From positions 18,132,307 to 18,196,306 of the forward strand of contig NC_026661.2 in the NCBI RefSeq assembly GCF_000004075.3: a stretch of 64,000 nucleotides of DNA, read 5' to 3'. Shown piece by piece: positions 51,560 to 62,392 of the stretch; position 1 is the stretch's first letter; the number at the start of each line of letters is the position of its first letter. This stretch comes from Cucumis sativus (Eukaryota > Streptophyta > Magnoliopsida > Cucurbitales > Cucurbitaceae). The position numbers and the translations under genes are program-made. Below the pieces are notes generated by a model, which was given only the letters and a program-made list of their open reading frames with translations, was not told the DNA's origin and ran no database searches.

Positions 51560-54494
51560 ATGCTGAGAATGGCGAGTACGTTTCCAGAGGATGTGTTGGA
51601 GCATGTGTTTTCTTTTATACAGTGTCATCAAGACAGGAACTCCATTTCTATGGTCTGTAAGTCTTGGTATGAGATTGAGAGATGGTGTAGGAAGAGGGTT
51701 TTTGTTGGGAACTGCTATGCCGTCAGTCCTCAAATTGTTATCAGGCGGTTTCCGGATGTGAGATCTGTCGAGTTGAAAGGGAAGCCCCACTTTGCGGATT
51801 TTAGTTTGGTGCCTGATGGTTGGGGTGGCTATGTTTATCCATGGATCCTCGCTATGGCTTCTGCCTATCCTTTGTTGGAAGAGATCAGGTTGAAGAGAAT
51901 GGTGGTTACGGATGAGAGTTTGGAGCTCATTTCCAAGTCTTTTAAGAATTTTAAGGTTCTTGTCTTGATGACTTGTGAAGGCTTCAGTACTGATGGGCTT
52001 GCCGCCATTGCTGCTAATTGCAGGTTTGTGGATTTCGGGTTTCTTTCTTTGTTTTTATTTCCGTATGAGGGTTTTTTTCCTTCCTTAACCAACTTCTTCA
52101 AGGATGTCGAAGTGAACATTGTGAATGAGAAACAGCTTCAAGCTTTGAGTCAGTTGAATCCTTTCTTCTTTGTTTTTGTCTTTCTGCTTTGCTCTCGTTT
52201 TGCATTCTCTCATGTTTTGGCTCAATTTCACTTGTCATTGAGGAACGCGTTTTTTTCTTTTTTCTTTTTTTTCTTTCTTTTTTGATGTCATTTGCGGTGA
52301 GATGAACTACTATCATTGGAATGAGCTGAGCTCAAGTTAAGCTCACTGGGAATGATGGATGGGGTTTTTCTATTCGTGGTAGGCCTGGGATGGCTTGAAC
52401 GAGTAGATTTAGTCGTTTTTACCTGTTTGTTCTTTCCATTTTTATGGGGGTTGAGTTGAGGTGGGGTTTTGGAGGAAAATTTGTTGCTTTCTTCCTGTTT
52501 TGGAACCGTTAATCTGGTTCACTTCTCCGTTCTTTTTATCACTTCATGACCCTATATGATTTTGATATCCATTAATGGTTATCAATTTTATAATCTGAAC
52601 TAGTTTTCTTTTGGCATCCTTGAACTTAAATTCTACTTTGGACTTTCGATTTTTCTATTCTTGAAGATTTGAGTCTAATAATTTGTTAGTCTAGTTGGAT
52701 TCTTCGTGCTGAAGTCTCGAATTTGGCTGCATTGTCTGTTTATAATCGTTTTAATGAAACTTTGAGCTTAACTTATGTAGATTTTGAAAATCAGAATCAC
52801 ATCTATTATTGTGGCTTAGACGTTCGTTGATTTGTAAGAGACTGCTATCGGTGAAGTGATATATTTTGACACTGGTCAATGTTTAGACTGGGAAGTTATT
52901 TATTTTAGTGCCTGTTGTTGCATAGTGGTTGAGAAAGTTGGCACTTTGGATAATTTTTTTGGTTTATTTTCCTTGTTCTTTTCATCAGTGAAGGAGTGAG
53001 TACTGCTTTTATGTAAATGTGGTTTTCTTTAAGCTCTTAAAGTATCATTGTTTTTACACGGCTAGCTGTTGACTGATCCAGGCATTTGAAAGTATTGGAC
53101 TTGCGAGAGAGTGATGTGGAAGATCTGAATGGGCATTGGCTCAGCCATTTTCCTGATACATATACGTCATTGGTATCTCTCAATATTGCTTGTTTGGTCT
53201 CTGAGGTGAGTGTTTCTGCACTGGAGCGTCTAGTGGACAGGTGTCCAAACTTACGGACACTGCGTCTCAATCGTCCAGTTCCCCTTGATAGGCATGCCAA
53301 CCTACTTCGTCGTGCACCTCAGCTGGTTGAGTTTGGTGCTGGATGCTATACTGCTGATTTGAGATCTGAAGTTTTTTCGAGCTTAACTGGGGCATTTACG
53401 AGCTGCACCGAATTGAAGAGTCTGTCAGGATTTTGGGATGTTGTCCCTGCATACCTTCCTTCCGTTTATCCAACATGCTCTCAGCTAACGTCCTTAAACT
53501 TAAGCTATGCTACAATTCAATGTGACGATCTTACAAAGCTTGTCAGTCAATGTCATAATTTGCAGAAGCTTTGGGTATTTCTTTATTCTTTATTCTTTTT
53601 TTCCTCTTGTTAATGATGCATTTCCCTTCGGGCTGGTGTCCATTTCTATCTTCAATCTATATCATGGTCTTAGTTCAAGATGTATCGTAACTGCAGGTGC
53701 TGGATTTCATTGAGGATTCTGGCCTTGAAGCTGTTGCAGTTACCTGCAAAGATCTTCGAGAATTAAGAGTGTTTCCATCCGAACCATATGGGCTGGAACC
53801 AAATGTGTCTTTGACAGAACAGGGCCTTGTCTCTGTATCTGAAGGTTGCCCAAAGCTCCAATCTGTTCTGTACTTTTGTCGTCAAATGACGAATGCTGCC
53901 TTAGTGACCATTGCCAGGAATCGTCCAAACATGACCAGATTTCGTCTATGTATTCTGGAGCCATGGACTCCTGATTACGTTACGGGTCAGGCACTTGATG
54001 TAGGTTTTGGTGCCATTGTTGAGTATTGCAAAGATCTCCAGCGCTTTTCCCTTTCTGGCCTTCTTACAGATAGATGTTTCGAATATATTGGAACTTATGG
54101 TAAGAAGCTAGAGATGTTATCTGTGGCATTTGCAGGCGAGAGTGATTTAGGTCTTCATCATGTGTTGTCTGGATGTGATAGTCTTCGCAAGCTGGAGATC
54201 AGGGACTGTCCTTTTGGTGATAAAGCTCTTTTAGCCAATGCTGCAAAGCTCGAGACAATGCGATCCCTTTGGATGTCCTCTTGCTCAGTGAGTTTTGGAG
54301 CATGCAAATTGTTAGCTCAGAAGTTTCCCCAACTCAATGTCGAAGTTATAGATGAGAGGGATCCTCCAAATACCAGGCCCGAAAGTTGTCCTGTGGAGAG
54401 GCTTTATATATACCGAAGTGTCGCTGGGCGTCGGTTAGATATGCCTGGTTTTGTGTGGACAATGGATGGAGATGCTCCTCTAAGGCTTACTTGA
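51560..54494 (+). CDS. TIR1: TIR1 auxin receptor F-box protein
   Basis: Three exons, 51560-52023, 53082-53574 and 53697-54494, give 584 aa, near the 594 aa of Arabidopsis TIR1. It is the auxin-binding F-box subunit of a nuclear SCF ubiquitin ligase that marks Aux/IAA repressors for destruction. Seen: N-terminal F-box ([13 protein letters not shown]...[12 protein letters not shown], about 8-44), then leucine-rich repeats to the C-terminus. KPHFADF (His77/Phe78) matches the auxin/InsP6-contact loop; MTRFRLCI holds the Arg equivalent to Arabidopsis R403; SLSGLLTD holds the Ser equivalent to S438. [15 protein letters not shown] and the CILEPW region place it in the TIR1/AFB1 clade rather than AFB2/3. 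The first ATG gives MLRMAST; the second at 51569 is an alternative. The first intron is over 1 kb. miR393 probably regulates it through the site in exon 3. Confidence 0.96.
54252..54273 (+). promoter_or_regulatory. miR393 target site in TIR1 exon 3
   Basis: CAATGCGATCCCTTTGGA (54256-54273) is a perfect complement of the first 18 nt of miR393; the mismatches fall at the miRNA 3' end, as in Arabidopsis TIR1/AFB genes. It codes for ETMRSLW. This predicts cleavage and secondary-siRNA control of the transcript. Confidence 0.9.
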
Positions 54495-54754
54495 TTCAAC
54501 TCTCCACCAAACCGAGGATCGAAACCTAGTAAGTGAAGGCTCACATAATGGGAATGGAGCTGGTAGTAGGTACATGCTCTTCATGCTATTTACTGCTCCT
54601 AATTGTAGTTCTCTATGTCAATAACATAATTTGCAGCTCTAATTTAAATGGAGTGAGGTACATTTTTACAGAGGCAGAGGGAAACTCCATTGCCATTCAT
54701 TTTATACTTTGGCTGTGAGCTGTGGGGGGATGGATAAACAAGCATTTAGTGATC

Positions 54755-54760
54755 AATAAA
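54755..54760 (+). terminator. Polyadenylation signal of TIR1
   Basis: AATAAA about 260 nt after the stop codon, followed by a T-rich tract (54785-54799). Plausible; the cleavage site is not determined. Confidence 0.4.
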
Positions 54761-54799
54761 AAAGATAGCAAAGTTTCTTCTTCCTTTTTTTTTTTTTCA

Positions 54800-57700
54800 T
54801 CATTGTATTGTAGTACCCAAACAGATTTATGGTGAATTTGCAAATCACCCTGTATACTATGGGCAGAATATTTTGCTTGCATGTTAATTATTATTAGACA
54901 TTCATTTCAGATTTCATCTGAACTTAGTTCTTGTCCTCTAAATCCATTCCTGGTTTCTCATTGGCTTTCTTATTCATTATTATTCAGTAATCCTCATCCT
55001 CTTCTGATAGATTGGATTTACAAGGAGAGATTTAGCTTTAGAGAATTGAAACTCTGGCAACCGACTGACTGACTTCAGATTTTTCTATTGGTTATATCCT
55101 TCCATTTAGAGATTTCATTTGGTGAGATGAGATGATGTATGATAGAATAAAGCACACAGAATGATTTCTGTTGAGTCTTTGGAATCTGTTTCAAAATTAT
55201 GAAGAGAGGGGAGAAGGAAGAAAAGGAAGAAAAGGAAGAAAAGGAATCCTTGTTTACTGTGGAGAAAGAGGAGAAAAAAATGCCTTTCTCGACTGTCGAG
55301 CTAGGCAGTAGATTGAATTTTTTTTTTTATGGGTTCCAATCTATTTGAAAACTACTTTAGGTCTTACACTTTCTGCATTAGTCTATGACTTTCACTAAGG
55401 TACATTTAACTTCAGCTCATTTTAATCCATCTACTTTAAAAGTGTTAATTTATAACTTTCTTCTGTTTGGTTCTTAAAACTTTAAAAAAGTGATCATTTT
55501 GATTCTTTTAAAGTGAAAACAAAGATCAAAAGGATCACTTTTTTCACAAGTACAAATACCTAATGAGCATTTTAAGAGTACACAATAACTAAAACGAACC
55601 AAAGTTGAACAAAAATATAAAGACCAAAGTAGTATTTAAACGGTATTTAGCACTAACAGACAGAAGCTAAAAGCACCTGAAGGAGACGAGCATTCAAAAT
55701 AGTTAGAAGACCTTTTATTATTATTATTATTTTGTTAAAAGGCTTATTAATTGGTCACAACCTGACTTGCAGAGCAGAAGAGAGAGAAAAGAGAAAGAAG
55801 AGAGAGAGAAAGTGTTTTTGATGAGAGGCAGAGTGAAAGTAACTCAACAGAGGGCAGATTTTTGAAAAAAGAAAAGCGAAAGGAAAAAGAAAAAGGAAAA
55901 GAGAGGTCAAAGAGACGAATCTGTTTCTGTGAAAAAAGTGGGTTTGTCAATTTGCAAACAGATTTATTGGTTGATGATGTCCACACGTTCTTCCTTCCTT
56001 CCTTCCTCTTCTTCATTTCTTCTAATATATACATATATTCATTCATTCATTTATACTCTTTCTTTCATCCTTTCTATAATCTGCACTAATATTATTTATT
56101 AGATTATGTTGTTTATGATTTTTTTAACTTTTGGTTTTGGTTTGAAGAAACAAAAATAAATTCAAATTTGACCTCAAAATTTGTTATTTTGTATAGATTT
56201 TGTTATTTACCCTCTAATTTAACAAAATAATAAAAAAAAAAAGAAAAGAATTTCTCTGACTCTTTCATTTCATTGAAATAAAGCTTTGCTCAAAAACAAA
56301 GTTGACCATTGCACAAATTTCTATAGGTTCAAAATAGAACTTTGTTTAATTTTAGTTTATATATTCAATAAATCTTAAATTGAGTTACTTAAAATTTGAT
56401 TAAATAACACTAAAATAAATGAATTTGTTTTCACAATTTATAATAAAAAAAAATCTAAGTATTGAAGATTATAATTTAACTAATTCTAAAGTATAGGACC
56501 AAAATGATATTTCAACTATAATTTTATTATACTTCATAATTTTGTAGAAAAAAGTTTATATCTTTAGTTTATTATAACGTCTGTCATCAATAAAATCTAA
56601 TATGTTGTTATATTTATAAATATTTCACTTTTAGTTAATGAGTACGTTTTATTATCTTATATTGTTGAACTTAGAGAAAGAAAAAAAGAAGAAGAAAAGA
56701 ACATATTCTCATATTTAATTTGACTAATATGCTCATTACTATTACTATAGTAGGTGAGAATCTTACATCGAGAACATCCATAATCAACAAGTTTATGAGT
56801 ATTTTTTAAACTGAGTTCATATTTGTATTATATGCAATTTTGACCATATGAATTAGATAAGTACACTAATATATAAATTCTTCACTAAGAAAGAGGCATT
56901 GTTATTTAATTTGAACCTATTCTCTCTCTGTTTGTAGAAATAAGTAACACACTCCTAATAAATTAAGTAAATTTTTGTGTTGATTGTTAACCTTGTTTAT
57001 ACTTTGAGGTTTCAAGTTTCTTTAAAGAAAATTTGGGGTGAAAAAATTCTCATATGGAGTTTTATTTATTGTAGGTTTTACCTCCTAAAAATATTCCAAT
57101 TTGTTTCTCTTTTAAATGGTCAACTTGTTTTTCAAGTCCAACTAAGTCCCCAAATTTTAAATTACCAACACCTAACCAAAATAAAATTTAAATAAAAACA
57201 AAATTTTAAAATTTAAAATTCCCAACACCTAATTAAAAATTTTGAAATAATTTCCAATACCTAATTAAGAATCCTACCAACCATTTTCTTATAAAGTGGG
57301 AGGAAAATAAATAGAAAAAGAATAATCAAACGACTCTTTTGTTCGCCTCCGCTTTCCCACACTAAAAAATCTAATATTTTAGACCGTCTTCAAATATAAT
57401 AAAATGAACTAAAATATTTCCACGATCGATTGGACAACACATATATCAAAACAAATAATAAAGAATCAAACTAATTGTTTGTCTTCTTTCTTCCATTATA
57501 TACGTATTGCATCATTTAATATAAACTCTATTGGGTAGATATCAATTTCATGATTTTGTTTAAAATATTTTGTTGTTTAGGCAATTTAACGAATATGTGA
57601 GATGAAGTATTTGACCTCGAATCTTTTAATCGAAGGTTAATACTCAAACATCATTTAAATATTTATTTACGTACATGTTACGTACATAGTTGTTAGCCTA

Positions 57701-58312
57701 ATTTTAGTATAAATTAGTAGTAACAAAAATTTAAAACTTATATATCACAATATAACAATTAAATTTTACATTTTTGAATATGTGTGCGAGGGATATTTCG
57801 AATATAGACTTGAAACCATATAAATCTATCAAACACAATTATACAAATGTAGGGATATATACAAAAAAAAAAAAAGAGACCTATCATACACATTTGAAAG
57901 TTTAAATTGTGTCCTTTCTACCATGAATTTCTAGCTCGATAGTTAGTATCTTATCTACGAAACTATATTTTGAAATAACATAATTTTTTCGTACAACTTG
58001 AATGGGAGTTTCTATGAAACAAAATGTTTTTCTTTTTTGTGACGTTTGCCTTTCTCTAGATAAATAAAAAGGTAAGAAATAGGCCATTGGTAGGCTGAAG
58101 ACATTGAAAAGAACCAAAGATTAACACAGCAAAGACTTGAGAGTATGAGACTTTTATAAAGTCTACCATTGTCATATGGGGCCCTCCTTTGAGGTGATGT
58201 ATTAACATCGACACAATTAATGTTTGTTTCTTTATTAATTAGAAGAAATTGATTCAAGAGGCTCAATTTGAGACTTTGTTGGGAAGAAAGTTCTTTCTTT
58301 TCTGTAAATTTC
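54800..58312. other. Spacer between TIR1 and the microprotein gene
   Basis: No credible exon. The GA/CT-rich stretch 55770-56040 looks like a leader (CT-rich on the minus strand), but no coding exon follows on either strand within reach. Otherwise AT-rich. Confidence 0.5.
55208..55247. repeat. GGAAGAAAA tandem repeat
   Basis: Three to four units of GGAAGAAAA in a purine-only run downstream of TIR1. Confidence 0.8.
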
Positions 58313-58459
58313 ATGGGGAAGCTTTGTTGCTCTGATGATGATGGTGGTGGTGGATTGGATCTTATGGGACTTTTGGTGGCCATTGTTATAGCTCTCACTC
58401 TCATGGTCATCTGCCAGCCTCAACCGCGCCGAGCTTATATCATTCATCGTTGTCCTTGA
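58313..58459 (+). CDS. 48-aa cysteine-containing membrane microprotein
   Basis: A single-exon ORF of 48 residues with a clear plan: short head MGKLCC, an acidic/glycine stretch (SDDDGGGG, 7-14), one hydrophobic segment (about 16-34, MGLLVAIVIALTLMVIC) and a basic, Cys-ending tail (PRRAYIIHRCP). The start is the second in-frame Met of a 63-codon frame; the first (58268) adds 15 residues that look like leader. From memory, small plant proteins with this plan exist in other genomes without an assigned function. Cys5/Cys6 beside Gly2 could be acylation sites, which is inference only. A single-pass membrane protein is likely. Mild doubt remains that it is a real gene. Confidence 0.65.
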   Translation: MGKLCCSDDDGGGGLDLMGLLVAIVIALTLMVICQPQPRRAYIIHRCP

Positions 58460-59222
58460 ATTCGACTGCGGTCGTGCCAAAGCTTCTGATTTTGCTTCTT
58501 GTATGCTATCAATCTTTCTTTGTAGATGAATACCTTCTTTTGGGAAAATCATCTTTTGTAATTTGTTGGTTGATCTCAATTTTCATCAGAAGCCAATTCT
58601 TAGAGGTTGAATTGTTTCATTCAATCAATTCCAATTCTAATGAAGTTGAAGACTTTCTTGTCCTCTTGATTTTTGTGATATAGTAATGTTGTTGCCTAAT
58701 CGTTTCGATGGTGAGTCCATTCCAATGCATCACAAACATTTCGATTTGTTTTATGTGTACGTGCATATGTATCTATACACGAAAGAGAGAGTACTTATAA
58801 CACAAAGTCAACCTTCAATCTCTCAATTGAACCTGAAAAGAAGATATACCATTATAAACGAGTCGAGATTGTATAAGAAACGTCACGATAATGTTTTTTC
58901 TAATTATCTAAACTACACTATTGATGCAACTCACTGCATTGCAACAAGACTCCATGTGTTTGAATACCTAATTGTTAGAGAAAGGGATCTTTTTCCATTG
59001 AACAATCAATAAAAAGCTTAAAACTTACATCCAAACACTTGCAAATGGACGGCAATATGATTATATTAAGCAAATGGATGATTTAGATTAGACTAAAAAT
59101 TGTAATACACTGGAATAATTTGATTGTATAATGAAGCAAACTAAAAGGTACACGAGAATATAATATACATTTCCTAAAGGGACAAAAAGTTCTACAAAAT
59201 TCAGTGAAAACAACAAAAGGCC
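58460..59222. other. Convergent spacer between the microprotein gene and FYV7
   Basis: 3' flanks of convergent genes. It holds a 108-codon open frame (58686-59012) with no recognisable domain, which I do not call as a gene. Confidence 0.5.
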
Positions 59223-62176
59223 TTAGTGGTTCGTTGAGGCTCCAATAGTTTCCAAAAGATGCTCAATTCTGTACTTCATAACTGGCTGACCTTTTTGTGT
59301 CCTTTTGAACATTTTTTCTCTTGTGGAGTTTCGTCTAGCCTTAGCCCTTTCTCGTTCTTCCTTTTTTGCAGCGATAATGGCTTCTTTCTCCATTCTTGCT
59401 TTCTCTTTCTCTTCATGTTTTCTCTCATACAGTGCCTGAAGACTAGGTACACCTTTATTCCTTTCTTTCCCACATCTATCGTTCGTCTGATTCTCGAATT
59501 TGGTTTCATTTTCACCCTTTACAAACCAGAAAGAAAGTGAGTCAGGTTATAGGTCAAGCAGCACATTTGCACAGCAGATTCTTTACATAACAGAAATGGA
59601 ATGAAATACTCATTAGGTTCGATGTCCCTCCAAATCATAATCAACGGATACTAGCAAAGGGTATTCATAGGTTGGTCTGGATTAGATTGAATTATCTTTT
59701 AGATCAAACCCAATTGTTTGGATCGTAAGCTTTTTCAACAAAACAACCATCAACCACAATAAAAAAAACAAAACAGTCCAAACCAACCCTGAAATTTTTG
59801 CGAAGACTTTCTTAGGATTATTTAGGTCACTTGCACAAAATTTGATTTAACAAAAAGAGAGTAAAATGTTAATCTCCAAAACCTCTATTTATACATTCTC
59901 AAACATCGGATTAAGATAAGTAACTCACACTATACTAAAAGTACTCGATGTATCTTATGGCGACAAATCTCATAATCACCAATAAGGCAAGTGGAAACCA
60001 ATAGGAATCAAATAAATGATGCAGCAGTACCTAATAAATTGTTATTAATTAATAAATAATAGATTAAAAACTAGAATTTTATCTTTGACTTTTTTTTTTT
60101 TCCTTTTCCGATTCTCTTCTGACCAGCCTTCTTTTTTCCCCGTCTTATTTTTCTCTCCCCATAAGGTGAGACAGCCTTTCTATGTTCCGTGGGCTACATG
60201 GATTTCTCTATTTTTTATTCTTAGAGAAAGCCCAATAAGCCAGCCTTCAACATGGTACTCACCATGCCTATTGGTGATGGCACACCATGGCATCATAACT
60301 TCGAGGACCTTGCCATTAGGTGGTAAGTGTTAGTTGGGAAAAAAAAATCATTCAATGAGACCACTATGTAGCCACGATTTAATAACAACGGGATGTACAT
60401 TAAAAAATATGAGTGGTCTCTAATAACTATAAGCCACATTGTAGTGGCCTTCTCGAATAGTTTTTCTAGACAGTGAGCACCCAAATGACTGCCTGCCACA
60501 TATGCCAGCAACCTCCTTAAATAACTTCTCTAGTAAGTGAGCTCCTTGGCTCACCTCAACAACATTGTTAACTCAACACATTCTATGTTATGAAACAAAA
60601 AAATAAAAGTAAAATGTTTTAACAAGTGGTTGGAGAATAAATATGTTTTAAAACTAATAATAAATTCAGATTGATTTGCTAAACTAATTTTCAAGTAAAC
60701 TCATAAACCAATCTACCCTACCTAATTCAAATTAACCTAACTCAAACAATAATATAATCCTACTAAAAAATGTATAAGTAAGATTCATGAGATTTTCTGA
60801 ACACCTCACGAGACAGACGCTTCAACAAAAAGAAACAATCCTGACCGAGACCTAAAAAACTTCACCAAACAAAAGAAACAAAGTTCTTCTCTCTCTCTCT
60901 AAATAACAAGAATGAAATACAGATGCTCATAGGGTTAAATGCCTATCCAATCACAATAAACTAAGAGTGACCAAAAATAACTTCAATAACCAAAAAAGAA
61001 AAAAAAAACAAAGCTCTTCTCTCTCCTCTATCTATATATGAAAACTTGCAACAGATCATCTAATGCAATATTTTGCAATGCCATTATCTTATTCGACAAA
61101 AGGAAAGGCATCGCAAGAGTCCACAACTCACCAAGTTAACAAGCATAATTTAAGCTTTAAGTGATATTAGATAGCCATCAATATGGTCATACCTCGACAA
61201 GGGTAACAGTAGAGCTAGAAGGCCTCTCATTCGGTTGATTCTGATGCTTTACTAACTTCTTATACTTGTTGACATGTTTAGCATTCTTATAGAACTCTCT
61301 TTGCTTTTCTGAACAAAAGATACATACACGAGAGTCAATCACTACCTTAAACATAGACCAACAAAATTAATAAATCTACTACATCACCAGAAAAAAATCC
61401 ACATATTTCCAGTCTCCACTATCCAATCTCCAAGATTTTGCAATGTAATCCCCCAATTCTAAACACAAAATCGAACACTGAGGAATACAAAATTTTCATT
61501 CACAACCAAAGTATTGGAATTAAAACAACATTTTGATCCCCATAACAACTAAAGAAACCCAAAATCTAAAATCTAGATTCTATATAACTATAAACAAGTA
61601 CGCAGTGAACCTGTAAACTAAAAAATCTCGTTGCTTACACCACTCATATCCATCCCGACATTTTTTAATGAAAAATTTAAACTATTTCCTCAATGTTCTA
61701 TTATATCACCAGAAGAAATCCATACACTTCCAGTCTCCAATACCCAATTTCCAAGATTTTGCAATGTAATCCCCCAACTCTAACATGAAATCGAACCCCA
61801 CAAGTACAATTTTTTAATTCTCCACCAAAATAAGAAATAAAAACAACATTCTCATCCCCATAAATCCTAAACAAAAAACCCAAAACCCAGATACTACAGA
61901 ACTAAGAACAAGTGAGGAGTAAACGAAAAGGCTAGTAATCGATAATTAAGACCAAAAAAAAAAAGAAGAAGAAGAAGTAAAAAGTAAGGAAAGGTTAAGA
62001 AGAACCATACTTATCAAAGCTGGATTATAGTAATCGGTAGTTGATTTAGCATTCGCGAATGCCTCAAGCGAAAGGCCCTTCCCTCCCAACCGTTTAATAT
62101 TATTGTGTTTATTGTTGTTCATGAATTTCGATTTGGAGCGATTGTTATGTTCGTGTTTTCCATTGGAATGCTTCAT
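59223..62176 (-). CDS. FYV7: rRNA-processing protein FYV7-like
   Basis: Three exons read leftwards, 62176-62011, 61308-61193 and 59516-59223, give 191 aa in consistent phase. The product opens MKHSNGKHEHNN, then KRLGGKGLSLEAFANAKS and YNPALI|KKQREFYKNAKH (the join across intron 1). A long Lys/Glu/Arg-rich helical stretch follows (YERKHEEKEKARMEKEAI, KKEERERAKARR), ending GQPVMKYRIEHLLETI. This matches the FYV7 family, small basic nucleolar factors needed for pre-rRNA processing of the small subunit. The last intron is long (about 1.7 kb), with no recognised insert. Intron 1 holds a ~195-bp duplication. The start is the first Met and is preceded within 135 bp by a tRNA gene. Confidence 0.88.
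61381..61893. repeat. ~195-bp direct duplication in FYV7 intron 1
   Basis: The copy at about 61381-61577 (ATCACCAGAA...TCCAAGATTTTGCAATGTAA, TCCCCCAA, ATCGAAC, AAAACAACATT, ATCCCCATAA) recurs at about 61703-61893 with scattered substitutions and indels. Divergence shows it is not recent. Confidence 0.8.
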
Positions 62177-62300
62177 CGTTTGGACAGAGAGATTGAATGA
62201 AAGTGAGAAGAATTAGGTCAGAAAACGAAGAAGTAGAATTGGTTTCAAATTATTATTTACACATTAAAAAGATTGATATGAAATAAAAAATAGAGAGTTG

Positions 62301-62305
62301 AAAAA
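62301..62305 (-). terminator. Pol III terminator of tRNA-Leu
   Basis: TTTTT on the minus strand begins 3 nt after the tRNA 3' end. Confidence 0.8.
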
Positions 62306-62308
62306 GAA

Positions 62309-62392
62309 TGTCAGAAGTGGGATTTGAACCCACGCCCTCTCTCGAAGACCAGAACTTGAGTCTGGCGCCTTAGACCACTCGGCCATCCTGAC
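62309..62392 (-). tRNA. tRNA-Leu (anticodon CAA), intronless
   Basis: 84 nt with a complete cloverleaf. Acceptor stem GTCAGGA / TTCTGAC with discriminator A; A box in TGGCCGAGTGG; anticodon arm CCAGA-CTCAAGT-TCTGG giving CAA (reads UUG); long variable arm (GTCTTCGAGAGAGGGC) as in type II tRNAs; T arm with B box GGTTCAAATCC. The overlapping 73-codon minus-strand open frame is a shadow of this gene. CCA is not encoded, as expected for a nuclear gene. The nearest coding gene is FYV7, same strand, about 132 bp downstream. Confidence 0.97.

Noticed and set aside
55740..56090. Possible first exon or leader of another gene
   Set aside because: GA/CT-rich and leader-like, but no coding exon or splice partner follows on either strand.
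58235..58579. Minus-strand ORF opposite the microprotein
   Set aside because: Shadow frame; Ser/Thr-rich with no domain. The plus frame has a far clearer protein plan.
58686..59012. 108-codon plus-strand ORF
   Set aside because: No domain, no promoter and composition like spacer. Possibly a TE scrap, but unsupported.
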